DNA of 64,000 nt, taken from the NCBI GenBank assembly GCA_009617715.1, contig VTFK01000160.1, forward strand, positions 558,001 through 622,000, read 5' to 3'. This DNA is from Plectrocnemia conspersa (lineage: Eukaryota > Arthropoda > Insecta > Trichoptera > Polycentropodidae). Positions 1 to 12,950 of the stretch are shown in pieces (position 1 is the stretch's first letter; every line of letters begins with the position of its first letter). The translations under genes and the position numbers were made by a program. The notes under the pieces were generated by a model. It was given only the letters and a program-made list of their open reading frames with translations. It made no database searches and was not told the DNA's origin.

Positions 1-3000
1 TTTTTTTTAAAATTTTGTCACTAAAAAGTTTTAGAAATTTTATTAAACATGTGAACTAACTAATTAGCTGCTTATAGCAAAAATAAAACCAGTGATTTTA
101 AATACAAATAGTTTGAATTAAAATATGACAATTTTAATTAATATAATTGTTAAAGCTAATAAGCATATTTTTTAACGATTAATCCCTTAGATTTGAGAGC
201 TCTTTACTAAACCGTCGTTAATATCACTAAACGACAGTATCAATCGCGCTAATGCGTCCTATCCTTTCGGATGTGCCAACGCTTACTATTATTTAAATAC
301 GGGTCTGGTAATTAATAAAGTCGATTATATACACAATGGCGAACTGCGGTTATTGGCTTTCACTAGCATTTCAATTCCCTCGTTGCTGCTACATCCTAAC
401 CGGCATTGTTCCTACATTTTGTGCCCGATCATGAGTATTAATCTCAATAATGGCAATTAAGCACGGGCGACTTAACAATCTCCGAACCCACTAAACTCTT
501 TAAAGCTATCGTTTTAATGTTATTTCTATCCAGGCACGTAGGTTTTGATTCTTTTTAAATTTCCGCGGCGGCATTGCTCCGGAAATTGTAACATATGTTA
601 CTACCAATTTCCGGTTCATCCGCGGATATCTCCGGCTTAATTTTTCACGAGGATAAATATCAGAGGTTATATAATAATTTAGCAAATAACTTTTATTAGT
701 GTGGGGTATTATCGCCAAAACTTGACCTAAGTCTCAGTTCTGACGGATTACAAATCTTGACGTTTGAAGGATCTTCGAAATTATTTTTAATAATTATAGA
801 TATTGAGTCTTTTGAGATTATATTTCAATCAATAGGCACTCTTGCGTAAATTAACTTTTTGGTTGTTTGATATTAAAGTTCTCATCTATACATTTCTCAT
901 ACCTTTACTATTATGATTTATATAATATGTATATGCATATATTTATATTTAGTTAATTATTTCAAAATTTTATCAACCTCCATTTGACCTTAAATTATCT
1001 CACTTCTACTGGGTAAAATATAATGTTCTGTTACTGATATATTATATAAATAAATTGGAATTTTAACACGTTGTTGTTAAGAGCTAGGAATACATAAAAT
1101 ATTTAATTTACTATGAAAATGATATAATAATGAAATAAAACTCGAGCAGCTTACTTGTACTTTAAAAGTAAATTGAGTAAGGCTTTTTTTGTATTTAAAA
1201 AGAATATATATTATTTTATTGTGTATATCAAAAATAATTTGGACTACTTTGATCAAATCTTTGAAAAAAAATGTGACAGTTATAATAACTAATAATCTTT
1301 GTTAAAACATCGTTATTCGAAAATATTACTCTTCACTGCGTACGCCATAAAAAATAATATTAAATATGTAACGAGCAGAAAAAGTTTACTTTTGATCAGT
1401 TATAATATGTAATATTAAAAATATAAATAAAACAATAATAGTTCTACTGACATTCAGGTACTATACATTGTCCTTTGAATCGAAGATTAGTCGCGGTTGG
1501 CGGCATGCGGATCGTTGTTGCACTAATTAAGTTATCTTTGCCCATTCTCATTCCGTTACACTATGATACGTTTATGTGGATCTCATGTGACATCAGCAAT
1601 TAGGAAATGGCAAAATATGCGAGCACGTTTCGCCGCAGTATTACATAATACATGTTTGTTTATTGCACCCTCGAGGATTAAGGATTGAAGCGTGAAATTA
1701 TATCGTCTGTCGCAGATGGAACATTAACGCCGTGATGTTGAAATAAAAGCCAGGTTTTAAAATAGTATTAATTATGTTTTAAACAGGAAAAAAATATTAC
1801 TTTGCTGATTAACAAAACAACATAATGTAAAACCTCGGTTCATTTATATCAGAATCACTGCTGTATATCACTGATAGCTCAATGAAATATTTTTTTTGTA
1901 AAACCTATTCAATGAATATTTGGCGAAAATGTTATATTACATTATCTTTTATCTAAAAATATTTTCCAAAAGTATGTCTTCACTGTAAGAAGAGTCAGAA
2001 GTGGTGCAATTCGTATTGTATATCAAGTGAAAATTGATTGAAAATTTTTGCTTGTATTGTGAAACACTCGTAAACCAAGTAACTTGCAATCCGAGGTTCT
2101 TTTATGGTCATTAAAAACTATTTCTGAATTAATCTTAACTTCAATCTCCCTTTTATCTCATCAGTTTTTTTCTTCACCTTGTTGGTTTTCCGTGAAAATT
2201 CGCTTAGAGTTATAATCTTCGCTCATTAGTTTTTTATATCCGGCTCACTGAAGGTACTCGATTATACATATGTTTTCTATGTGCTTCCTCAATTTCTACC
2301 ATAGACTTCTAGTAGTAATTTTAAAATCCCCTGAAACTTTTTTAAGCAGTGATTGTAGCTTTGAATCCTGGTGGATAATATTTTTACTTTATTAAGTATT
2401 CCGCTTTCAATGATTGAGTCTCGATGCTCATGAAGCTGGTTTAAATATTATAATACTCGAACGTCGAAAGTTTGAGTAGTGATTTGTTATAATATTGATC
2501 GGTTTATTTCTGTCATTGTACTTCAAAAATTATAATAAACAATATATGAGATAAAGCTTATCTTTTTTCTGATTGAACTTGTACTAAAAGTTCTGATTGA
2601 ACTCGCAGTTTGCTTATTATGAACTTTAAAATATTAAAGCATAATGATCATGCTGTTAATAGCTCTACAAAATCATTAAAATTTGGATAGAAAAGCATCC
2701 TTAAGGACTCTAAATTTGATACTTCCGAATTATAACCACTAAATACGAAAAATATAGTAAATATAGAATAAGTTACTTTATTGTTTAGGAGGCCAAATTC
2801 ACTGTAAAAGCAACTGATGTACAATACTTTAGATTAGTGCAATTATATTGAAACGACTACTAATCTAGCTTTAGACAAGGCAGATCCACTGTAGCTTGAA
2901 AATATGGCGTGACATTCTTTATGTGTTTGTATTGTAATTTTTAAATTCTTCAATGGATTATAATTATCTAATAGACTAGCAAGGGCCATTATAATTCGTC

Positions 3001-3360
3001 TGCGATTAATTTCTTTCTCCATTTTACATATTTCTGCTTTTAAAGAATAACTAAAGAAGTCATTATTTTTTTGATTAGTGAATAATTAACAATAACATCT
3101 GTTGCTACTTTACAAAAACAATATAAAAAAACCTTTTTTGTATTATTAAAAAAGAGCAATAGCCTAAATCCTTTTGCATTCATCTGAATCCCATGCATCA
3201 TTTATTCTTATCGGAGCGGGTTCTTAGATCACCAAAGCAAAGATAAATCCGCCGGCCGGTAAAAATAATAGAAAATCGCAAAAAATGTTTCTCGTAATCA
3301 TTTAAATACTTTCGATCTTCCGAAAAAGACACCTACTAAAACCTTTTTAAAAATATGAAT

Positions 3361-3560
3361 ATTAGGCATGAACCCACCTTCAATTATACAGCGCTATAAA
3401 AATGGCAGAGGTTGTAAGCGTTTTAAAAATATTAGTACAGATTTAATTTTATATAATTAAAAATGCTTTATAAAATTTCTCGAAATATGAAAATTCTCGA
3501 TTTTACATTTTTCTCGAGAAATCCTTCGAGTAGAAACACTAAATATTATGATTTTCTCAA
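3361..3560 (+). repeat. Dispersed repeat family R1, copy 1
   Basis: Degenerate copy of a repeat seen four times in the window. Shared landmarks are GGCATGAACCCACCTT, an A-rich ATTTAAAAATATT block, and a following TTCTCGAGAAATCC block that matches TTCTCAAGAAATTA in the copy at 44480. No coding capacity is visible. Boundaries are approximate because the copies are diverged and AT-rich. Confidence 0.5.
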
Positions 3561-5654
3561 AATCTATGAAGGCAAAAATTAACTCATTAAGCTGAGAAAT
3601 CTTAAGTTATTACACACGTTCGAATTTATTTTTTTAAGGGAATAAATGTCGTATATATGTAGTATATTTTATTGAGAAATTATCGTTCAGATTTTTAAAA
3701 AAACTTTGCTGGTACTAAATCATGTTCGGTTGATTTATTATTTTTTGAAATTTTGTGACATATTCTACCTCAGCCTTGAATATGTGCGATCCCGTTTCAA
3801 GTTGTTTCTTATTTTTTATTGCATCTCAATGGTCTACAAATAATGATTTTCACTGAAGCTAAGAAATATATTCCCTTGGTGTCTTTTAGGAGTGTTAAAT
3901 ATGATTAAAATATATAAAAAAATAATCACCCCCAATACATTTAGTGGTGTTTCGACAGAAGTTAATACAACATTTCTGCACCCTTGATAAAAGCATGACT
4001 AAGTGATGAGATAATATACTCAACTTGGTTGATATAATTGTTAATTAAAACGGCGTTACGCGTGTTTGTTCTGACCGGTGAGTAAGAACATGCATAACAT
4101 ATAATTTATACATACCTGGAGCAACCCCTTCGCACCCATTACGCAATTCATTAATCAAAGTAGACCGGCGTTAATGGCGTACATAAACGGTTTTACGTCG
4201 GGAACAATTCTTGCATTAACCCGTTGGCGTCGCACGCGGTCGTCATAACAAAGTGCTATATCGTGTAAATTGAACCGTTTGCGGGTTCCGGAACTGAACC
4301 GAACCCTGCACATATTTTTCAATTAGGGCCCTATCGTCGGTCGGAAGCAAAGAAGTCTCGTTAACCATAATTTATTTCGCCTTTTGTGCTCTCGACAATA
4401 TATTCTCAGCGTCTATGGTGTGCTACCAACAAGACGACTATCTGTCGCAGAAAATTTTCACACGCGAACATCGCTAATGTATGCGATACTGAAATAATAT
4501 TGCAATGTATAGATGTTATAAAACACAGTATTACATGCACATGTGATACTGTAATAACATCCAGTCTAGAAATCTAGAATGACTAAGCTCTGAACGATTG
4601 TATAAAGAATCATTTGTATGTTGCATAACTCTTGGTAGCGATGTTAAATAGTAAATACTGGACATAGTTGCAAAATATAAAATATAAAACTTAATTTATA
4701 TACTATATTGTATATAAAATCAATATTTTATATTTCATATTATAATATTATAATCTAATTCATATTATTCAAAAACAAGCTTTAATTTCATTATCGATAA
4801 TTTAATAAAGATCGTAATTGTTATTGAAATTTTCAGCAATAATACTTCAAAATTTTAATATAAATTTTATGTAAGATTTTAACATAATTATTTTATATAA
4901 TATATTTTGTTTTTTATACATAAATGTTATAAAAGTTAAAGCTAAAATATATTTTTTACTTGATATCTATATGTACAATATGGCAATATATTTTGAAATT
5001 ATAGTAGATCAAAAAAAAACATATTGTTAAATGCGATTAACTTTAAAGAATACATTTTTTTTTATAAAAATCTCAAAAACGTTTTTATTTTTTTTTTATA
5101 TCCTATAATATTTTAGAATTATTTTATTTTATATTTACATACATTTAAAAAATATAAAACATATATACATTTTCTGGCTACTGTTTTAACGCGTGAAAAT
5201 AGTTTCGTTTGTATACTTTAGCAAAACGATCGGGAGCGGGGCTCACAATAGATACATACAATATAAACAATTCTAATTTAAAAAATAGTTTATTTATAAC
5301 ACTCCCACTTTGTAGCTGTTGTTTTATTTTAGTTTTTGTTTACAGTTTTCATTTAGGCTACTACGATCGTAGAGATTTTTGAGATTATTTTAATTCCACA
5401 CAATTTTAACTATTGTTAAGCAGTTTTCTAAAAAAAATACATATATCAGAGAGCTATTGAACCAGAAGGTCCCAAACCATCTTGAGACAAAAATTTTATT
5501 TATATATTCAATATATGTATATATTAGCTTTATTACTCTGCTTCTCCCAAGATAGATTTAGACTGATTATTAATCCATTATAATTTATTTCATTCATCCT
5601 GTTAATAAAAAAATATTTAATGCCTTGCTATATCCAATTCCTGGTCACAGTATT

Positions 5655-5790
5655 CTTTAAAAATTACTCAAAAACGTCTGGCACAGACCTACTTTTTCCT
5701 ATGCAGTGTTGTTGTAAAATATTTAAAAATATTCCTACAAATTTAGTTTTTAACAAAAAAAAGACTACGATAATTTTATAATCTAACAAG
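5655..5790 (+). repeat. Dispersed repeat family R1, copy 2
   Basis: It carries GTCTGGCACAGACCTACTTT, then TATGCAGTGTTGTTGTA, then TTTAAAAATATTCCTACAAA, followed by an AAAAAAAAGACT tract. The order and spacing match the copies at 31925 (opposite strand) and 44480. No ORF or target-site duplication is recognised, so the class is unknown. Confidence 0.6.
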
Positions 5791-6599
5791 AGAAAAAATA
5801 GATCATTAGTCTTTAGCTTGAAAGTAAAAAAGTTTAGTTAACGCTTTTACAAATTGTATTGTGCGTGTTCATTAAATCTGAATGTAATCTATAATAAACA
5901 GATTATTTATATTTACATTAACTACTTCTTTTTAATTGTCTTTAGAGAGATATTGTATTTTATCTAAAACTTCTACTTATCTAAACTAAACACATGCATA
6001 ATAAAACCCAGAGGATCCAAATTTGCGAAAAAATCATATTACGAATTATAAAATGACATAACGACAAAACGTTTCTATTTAATTTAAATTACGGTGTACT
6101 GTTTGAAACTTCAGCAAAGATTAATCCAGTGTGAATTAGTTAGACAAGTAGTTGATAAAATATATTATATTTTCACAATGATAACGATTTCTATATTCCT
6201 GGAAAGCGCGTAAAACAGACGGTTGATTTAATCCTAAGCATATTTACGAGTTTCTGAGAACGTGGGTTGGTTTCATGGCCATCGCGATAATGAGAGACAA
6301 TGGAAGCTCTATTTTACAACCAAAGATGCTTTGTTATTTTAGATTTATGACTTTATTTTTAATAAAAACCTTTCATAGAGAAATGATTAAAAACACTGTG
6401 AAAAAATGTGCGCGCAGCTAAAAATTTTAACGAGAAAATCACGAGATCTTTCATTACCATTCATTAAAATATTTCGTTGTAAAAATTTCTTTCTACTGCT
6501 ATATTATATTTTTGCACTACTGCAGTGACATTTGCTTTATTTTTTATGGATAAAATCCAGCTTTCTCTTTATGAGCGTAGTAATATCAATTCCATTAGT

Positions 6600-7010
6600 T
6601 ATGTTCTATTCGAACGTCGAAAATTGAATATCCACGACGTTAAGCGAAAATAGCACCTGTCACACGGCCCCATCTAGCCGACATTATGTCAGCAGTCCTT
6701 TAGCCGATTCTGGGAATATCGTCCGTCGTCCCGACTTCGGATTTATGACATCGATTATTGCTCCGATTTCCACACATTAACGCGCTTTCGCACGCGAAAA
6801 AATCGCGAGCGTCCCGCAAGCAAGCCATAATAATTCAACGGTAAACCGCGCGTAATGTTCGAAAGCATAAATATCTCGGCAATCGTTTCGTAACGATAAA
6901 TAAATAAAAAATATAAAAGTGTACGTATAACGTCGCGTTTTTCCGCTGTGTCAGAGGTCCCGGGGGCTCGTGGTTATGTATTTTTATTTCATCCGCCCCC
7001 GCCCCTTCGC
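6600..7010. other. GC-richer island, candidate regulatory DNA
   Basis: A stretch much richer in CG dinucleotides than its surroundings, bordered by long AT tracts. No frame is open across it and no splice-bounded exon was found. In long introns of neural genes such islands are often enhancers, but here that is inference from composition only. Confidence 0.25.
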
Positions 7011-7084
7011 GTTCTGATTATACATTTTTTTTACATTTCAAAGATCGTTTCAAAAATTATGTTTTTTGAGCTTTGTCAACCTTT

Positions 7085-7310
7085 TTACGCTAGCACATAA
7101 TACATATAGGGTGAGTCAATCTTTTCGCCACCATAAATCTCGCTCGCTGGAAACACTGAATCTGACAAATATTGACAAAGCGATATCCCTTCACGGAAGA
7201 TAACCCAGTCGACCCGAGCGATCGCTCATTCGTGTCAGCATCTCTCCACACTTCTCGAGATTTTGCTTTTAAAACCTGTCGAATCTGCATATACTTAACA
7301 CTCATCACTC
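7085..7310. other. Unexplained GC-richer segment with a short minus-strand open frame
   Basis: A 72-codon open frame runs on the minus strand (7090-7308), but its translation resembles no family I know and has no visible splice or promoter context. It may be a fragment of an old mobile element or conserved non-coding DNA. I do not call it a gene. Confidence 0.2.
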
Positions 7311-9549
7311 TGGCAAAAACAGATGGTTTATAAATATAACATATATGATAAAGATGTCCTGAAAATTCATACGATTTTTTCTCTTTGTGGAGTTTGCAAA
7401 AATAATCATGTTATAGCACATAATAAAATTACTTTTATATAATATGTATATAAAGATTTTCAATTATGTTACGAATCTGAATAAATTTTTAATATAGTTT
7501 GAACTTACCACTATTAATAATTTAATTATATATTTTAATAACGTAACATCTAGTATGTGAACAAATATTAAAAATGGCTTTAGCACATATAGGAACACTC
7601 CTATGTATAGTATAATTATATGCAGCTATATCATATGTGTCATTATAAGTTTATTCCTGATTTTTTTACCATAAAAATATTCTAACAAATCGGCTGTTTT
7701 CTTTGTGTTTTGTTGCCGAATTGTTTTAGTATTGTTGTCAATATGTTTAAATGCATTCGATAAACAAACAATTTTATTTTTAATCATATATTAATAAAAA
7801 AAAGTTTGTAGTTTATTATATACTTAGACTTTATAAATGATAAATTACGGTATATTTGCTATTATTATTTTCTAAGTCTACTACAATAAAATTCAATATG
7901 CAACTTGGCAAAAAAATGTATCGAATATTTTATGAAGCATTGGTTTCTGATACGTTACTCAACGAAGCACTAAAATTTGATCGAAAAAAATCACATCGCA
8001 TAATAAAATATTCAATATTACATAAAAGCAAATATTGTGTTTTGATTGTATTAAAAAGCCAACAAAGTGATTTTTTATCGTACCCACCGCCAATATGGTT
8101 TATTCGCTTCCCTTCCAAGTTATATCTGCGCTCCTTGTGTACATTTTATTTCAATTTATTATTGCAAATATCTCTCACGATATTGCCGGCAAGGGAAAAA
8201 AGCCAACTATATACCTACTCCTTATCTATTTCCTGAATTGTAAATACACATGCGCGTGTACATTCACACACTAACACAGGAAATTTGATGAAAGCTTGTT
8301 GGCGTATCTCAACCCTAAAACTCGGCTCTTTTTTCTTCCTTCTTTCTCTCTTAATACTTTTTCCCGGAGTGTGATGTTCTCCTCGGAACATATTTAGCGT
8401 GTTTGTGTGTCCGTATGGTGCAAACTTTTGTTGTCGGGAAAGAGCGCTCAATCTTCTTACGCACACCCAAGTACTAATGCTCGGTACAAACTGTAATCCG
8501 GATACTTCGTCCCCGGGGAGCTTTGTGTCATTTGGATATTCGTATTCAGGAAGGTGTTTCTCGCCATAAATCTTTGATCTTTATTTTATTGATGTTGAAT
8601 TTATTGATACGACGCCCTGGAAAGTACGCGTATATCTATGTATGTATGAAGCTCAGGTAGGATGTTGAATGCGTAACGTCTACTGTTAAAAATTTATTTT
8701 CAAAAACTAGTTGAAACACGGTAAATTCAATACTATCTATGTTACTTCATCTTAAATTGCTTTTATTTATATATTTTTGTATTTTATTCTTAACTTACAT
8801 ATGATAGATTGCGTTGAGTTTCATAGAGAAGCATAAAACAACAACTAGAACATCGATCGTTCATAAAAAAATGTGATATGTGCTGTTTTAATTTTACAAA
8901 TAAATCATTTTAAAGTATATTTTAACATATTTTCATTTATTGAAAATAACATGTAAAGGTTTTTAATTAAAAAAATTATATAGATCAAATTTCCCATTGT
9001 TACACAAAAAAAAAGTAAAAAACACATCCTGTTTGCGACCGATGCATTTATAAAATAAATTTATTGCTTTAATCGAAATGTAACATACAGTATAAAAAAG
9101 TTTTATCACATGATTATTTTGTAAGCACACACCAATAATTCGGCAGCTTTTTAAAGTTTTTATTAAAAAAATATATGTTTTTAACGATTGATTGTTTACA
9201 ATGCTACTAAATATATTTTAGAGCAATGAAAATACTGAAACGACGAAAAAATGTGCTTTTGATTTTAAGGACCGTTGAATGTAATAATAGTAATAAAAAA
9301 AAAATTTTAGCATTTTGAATTTTTTATTAAAAAATAAATAATTATATGTTTTGACTGACTGACTGATTAAAATGCTAATATCTCTCTACTGTCACTCAAA
9401 TGTTCAGGTAAAAATATCATTTATCTAAACATAACCGACCGTACTGAAATTATTTTCAGTCATGCAACAAGCCCCTGACATGCATACATATATAAAACGT
9501 TAATCTGTCCTTTCCACGTTTGATTGGCTTTGCGATACGTTTGTCGAAA

Positions 9550-9668
9550 CGTCAATCCTGTTGATTATCCAGGAGGCTGTGTAGCTTTATACTGTATTTC
9601 TCGTTTCGCTTTAATTCTCCGTCATAATATTTTCCCTGTGTGTATATATATCGGCTTCCAAACTTTGA
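9550..9668 (+). repeat. Local duplicated segment, unit 1
   Basis: About 120 bp repeated in direct orientation roughly 585 bp downstream (10137-10250). Shared stretches include TATCCAGGAGGCTGT, GTATTTCTCGTT, GCTTTAATTC followed by CCGTCATAATATTT, and GTGTGTAT before GGCTTC. The matching is continuous with only scattered substitutions and 1-2 base gaps. The unit is non-coding and richer in GC than its flanks. It may be a duplicated regulatory element. Confidence 0.8.
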
Positions 9669-10136
9669 CGAAAAAAAATATTTTTTAAAATTTTAATATT
9701 AGCTCTTTAACAATATTAAATCATTACAATATTATTGATAGGGTAGATGAATTTGTAAATACATATTATGTGATATAAATTCTCGCAACTGTATATAAAA
9801 TTTGTATACGGTTGAGAGATGTAGACAAAGCTTGGACAGAACTTGAGACCTGCAAAGCGGTTAACTTTTAATTAGAATAGTCTACGACTGCATTGTATCA
9901 AACCATTGATGATAATGTGTTTTTCTTTTCGCTACTATTCGGAAACTAATTTTTGAATATAGATTGGGTGAAAAAAATTTTGAATAGCTGCAGGGAACTT
10001 GTTTATATGTATTGCGTCGTAAGCAGTCTTAAAATAAATAAATATTTGGTATGTTGCAATTTTAAATTCTCTCTGATCTTTTCTAAGGTATGAGGTAAGT
10101 GAGAAAATTTGGTCAGTTGTTGATCTTTTGCTCCAG

Positions 10137-10250
10137 TCGACCCCGTTGCTTATCCAGGAGGCTGTATAACTCCATGACGTATTTCTCGTTCAGCTTTAAT
10201 TCCCCGTCATAATATTTGCCCCGTGTGTATTTATTGGCTTCTAAACTTGG
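10137..10250 (+). repeat. Local duplicated segment, unit 2
   Basis: Direct repeat of 9550-9668. It runs straight into the GC-rich island at 10250-10680, whereas unit 1 runs into AT-rich DNA. This suggests that unit 2 sits in the original context and unit 1 is the derived copy. That direction is inference. Confidence 0.8.
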
Positions 10251-10680
10251 AAGGAATATCTTCTATATAAAGCGGCCGGCAAACACTCGCCCCGGGGAAA
10301 CCGGGAGTGGTTTTAAGGGCGCCGACCGGAAATGTTTGTCGAGTAAGTTCTCACAACCCTTCTTTGGCTTATTTGCGTGCGCAAATCGCCTTAATAGTAT
10401 TTCGGCTCACGCAATTTCCGCGGATATTCTATTAGCGGCTCGAGTGGCCTGTTCGATTCAATATTTGCGCTCGATGCCTAAGCCCTCGAGGGGATCGCGC
10501 GTAATTTAACGTGGAGTGTTATAGATAAATATTATAAATTAAACTATTAGAAAATAAAGTAGTTACTGGACGGCCGCTTAAAGTTAAAACGCGTTAAACA
10601 AACGTGACGTTATAATACCGGCCGAAATTTATGGTGTGTCTTTGTGTAATACATCGTTTGGCTTACCCTTTGCGTCCATC
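10250..10680. other. GC-rich island, candidate regulatory DNA
   Basis: One of the most GC-rich stretches of the left half, with many CG dinucleotides. A 97-codon open frame spans 10216-10509, but the translation is low in recognisable features, and an open frame of this length is expected where stop codons are rare because AT content is low. No flanking splice sites are in phase with CadN. I read it as a conserved or regulatory non-coding candidate. Confidence 0.25.
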
Positions 10681-12362
10681 GTAAATTCAGTGCTTTAAAC
10701 TTCAGATTAATATGATATTTACTACATAATAATAGCTATTATTTATACTCATTTATTGTATATAAAACTATTTTTATTAGTAATATTCGCGGTTCAAATC
10801 CCCGATATGTATGAAAAGGCATGAATACTACTATTTCAAAATAATGGATGTTGATGGAATGCATCGGACGTTACTATTGGAACTGGCTATGGTTCCCTTG
10901 GTCCCCGATCGCCATGCATATTCATGAGGACGGTCATCGTTACATTCGCAATCCGAGTCGTTGACAACTTCCTCCGGTGGGATTACTGAAGTTTTATCAC
11001 GGTATTTGCATACAAACCCTTCGTTTCCTACCGGCGCGGATTGATCGCACCACTCAATTGAATCGTTTTATTTGGAAGCGTACATACACACGATCGCGTT
11101 TAGATTTTTTTATTTTTGTTCAATTCGTATGTATGTATGTAGTATATCGTATTGCTAGTGCGATCATGCGTGGTTAAAAATTCACACAGTCAGCATAAAA
11201 AACGGTGTATTCGAATAACGCTCGCACTTTTTTTAATTCACGTCAAAATAAATGGTAAAAACGTGTACTCAAGAAAAATATGGAACTCGTAATAAAATAT
11301 GCAAACACACGCGCATACTGTATCTAAATATATGAAGATTGATTTTCCATATATTTTGATACATTATATAACCTAACAACTAAAGATTCTTATCCTGCGA
11401 AATCAATATCAAGTATTGCTAATTTTTGATTTTATAATATTTATGTTAATATTAGTATACTTTTCATAGCACAAAAAATCGTTTCATTCGCGTGTTTTTA
11501 ATGAGGCAAACTTTCATAATTAAATTATTTTAGCAATGAAGATAGCACGAGTATGTTTCATTAAGCCGTAGCGATGCTCAACTATACTCATGCAAATTAT
11601 TCAATATTAAATTTCGTCGCGTAATCTAAAATCTATCCATTCGAATTCAATCCTAATCCAATACTACGCAAATTTCGTAGCATTAAACACAGTACCAATG
11701 TACCAATCCTACGAACCGAATGTCCTTGTGTGTATCTTGACATCTGGACGTGAATTCCCAATAGCGTTTTCCTTGTCGCAACAGTATAGATGGAGTCTTC
11801 GACTATTTAATTATGTGGAATCCCCGTTTGCATGTCTGAATCCTCGGATAATTTTCTCTATTCTCTGGTGAGCTGCCAGAAAGGGGTATAGCGTTATACT
11901 CTCACTTAGCGTATGTGTATGTATTATATGTATATGTCGATTTTTTTTCTTCTATATGCTCAATGAAGCGTCGCCGTGTTGAAAGCGTAATTAAAAAATC
12001 TGCTCACCCTTCTGAGAGACCATAAAACTTGCTGCTAAAGTTTGTCGGACTTCTTCTTTGCGGCGCCCACTTCGCCATTGAATTTTGAAAAGTTTTTACC
12101 CGGCGTGAGTAAAGTGCGAATTGGTGGACGCTGATGACTTTTTGATGATGCATTCGCCGTATTTTTTACTCCAACGAAAGTTCTCGTCTTGTCTTGTTTT
12201 TCAATATAAAAAAACTAACTATGTAGAAACTTGGATAGTTTTAATTAAAATTAAATTTACAATGAGCTCATTATAAACATATAACTTTTAGTCTAGTTTC
12301 TAAAAATATAAATAACAAAAATATTTGCATCAAAGTAAATATCAATATCACATTTAATGGTT

Positions 12363-12950
12363 ATTATTTTTGGATTTTGAGGCCAAATGAATGCAACTTT
12401 GCAGCCAAATATACGCCGGATATGCTCACAACTGTTTATTTTATAAACATATATAAATTTCTACATATATAGAGAAATGTAAATGCCGCTATTAGGCGGT
12501 GTTGAAAGTCGGCAAGTCTTCGCTGGCGTGCCGAGTAGTATTGTTGTCGGCTGTGATGTCTGTTTGTCGTGATGCGTTCTCGTGATTAAAATCTCGTGGC
12601 TTGTTTCTCGTCGTGTGTCTTCTGCGTCTCTCTTAATGCTGAATCGAGACATCCATTAAATGTATACAATCAAATGCGATATGATCCAAATGGTTACGGC
12701 AGCGATCGGCAACTAAAAGATAAAAGCATATTTTTTTGCGCAGAGTAAAACGTATTGTTTAACGCCCATCCTTTCCAAACAAAGATTAGTTTATTCATTG
12801 GGCAATTAACGTCTCGAAACTAATGTATTATTAACGCATGTTCCATTGTTGTGTGAGGCCTAACAACCGAGACTTTTGCTTTCTCTTGTCGTTTATTTGA
12901 AATATTCGTTAGAATAACAAATTGTACATTTGGTTAAAACTCCACATCAT
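12363..12950 (+). repeat. Dispersed repeat family R2, copy 1
   Basis: A repeat of almost 600 bp, also found at 19370-19945 and, 5'-truncated, at 38775-39160, all in the same orientation. Shared landmarks in order: TTTTATAAACATA; a TTGCTGGCGTG-like block (TCGCTGGCGTG here); TCGGCTGTGAT; TCGAGACAT or TCGAGACGT; GATCGGCAACTAAAAG; CCTTTCCAA(A/G)CAAAG; TGTTCTATT-like sequence; and a 3' end of GTTAGAATAACAAATTGT then GGTTRAAAC. The short open frame at 12461-12652 lies inside it and is not conserved in the other copies, so it is not a gene. Element class unknown. Confidence 0.75.

Noticed and set aside
4500..4580. Imperfect hairpin around ATTACATGCACATGTGATACTG
   Set aside because: The stem has several mismatches and bulges and the region is AT-rich; weaker than expected for a microRNA precursor.
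7856..8236. 126-codon plus-strand frame, among the longest outside CadN
   Set aside because: It has no motif, a low-complexity AT-driven composition and an overlapping open frame on the other strand.
10785..10805. GGTTCAAATCC, a perfect tRNA B-box
   Set aside because: No A-box or cloverleaf can be built upstream; the sequence before it is AT-rich and unpaired.
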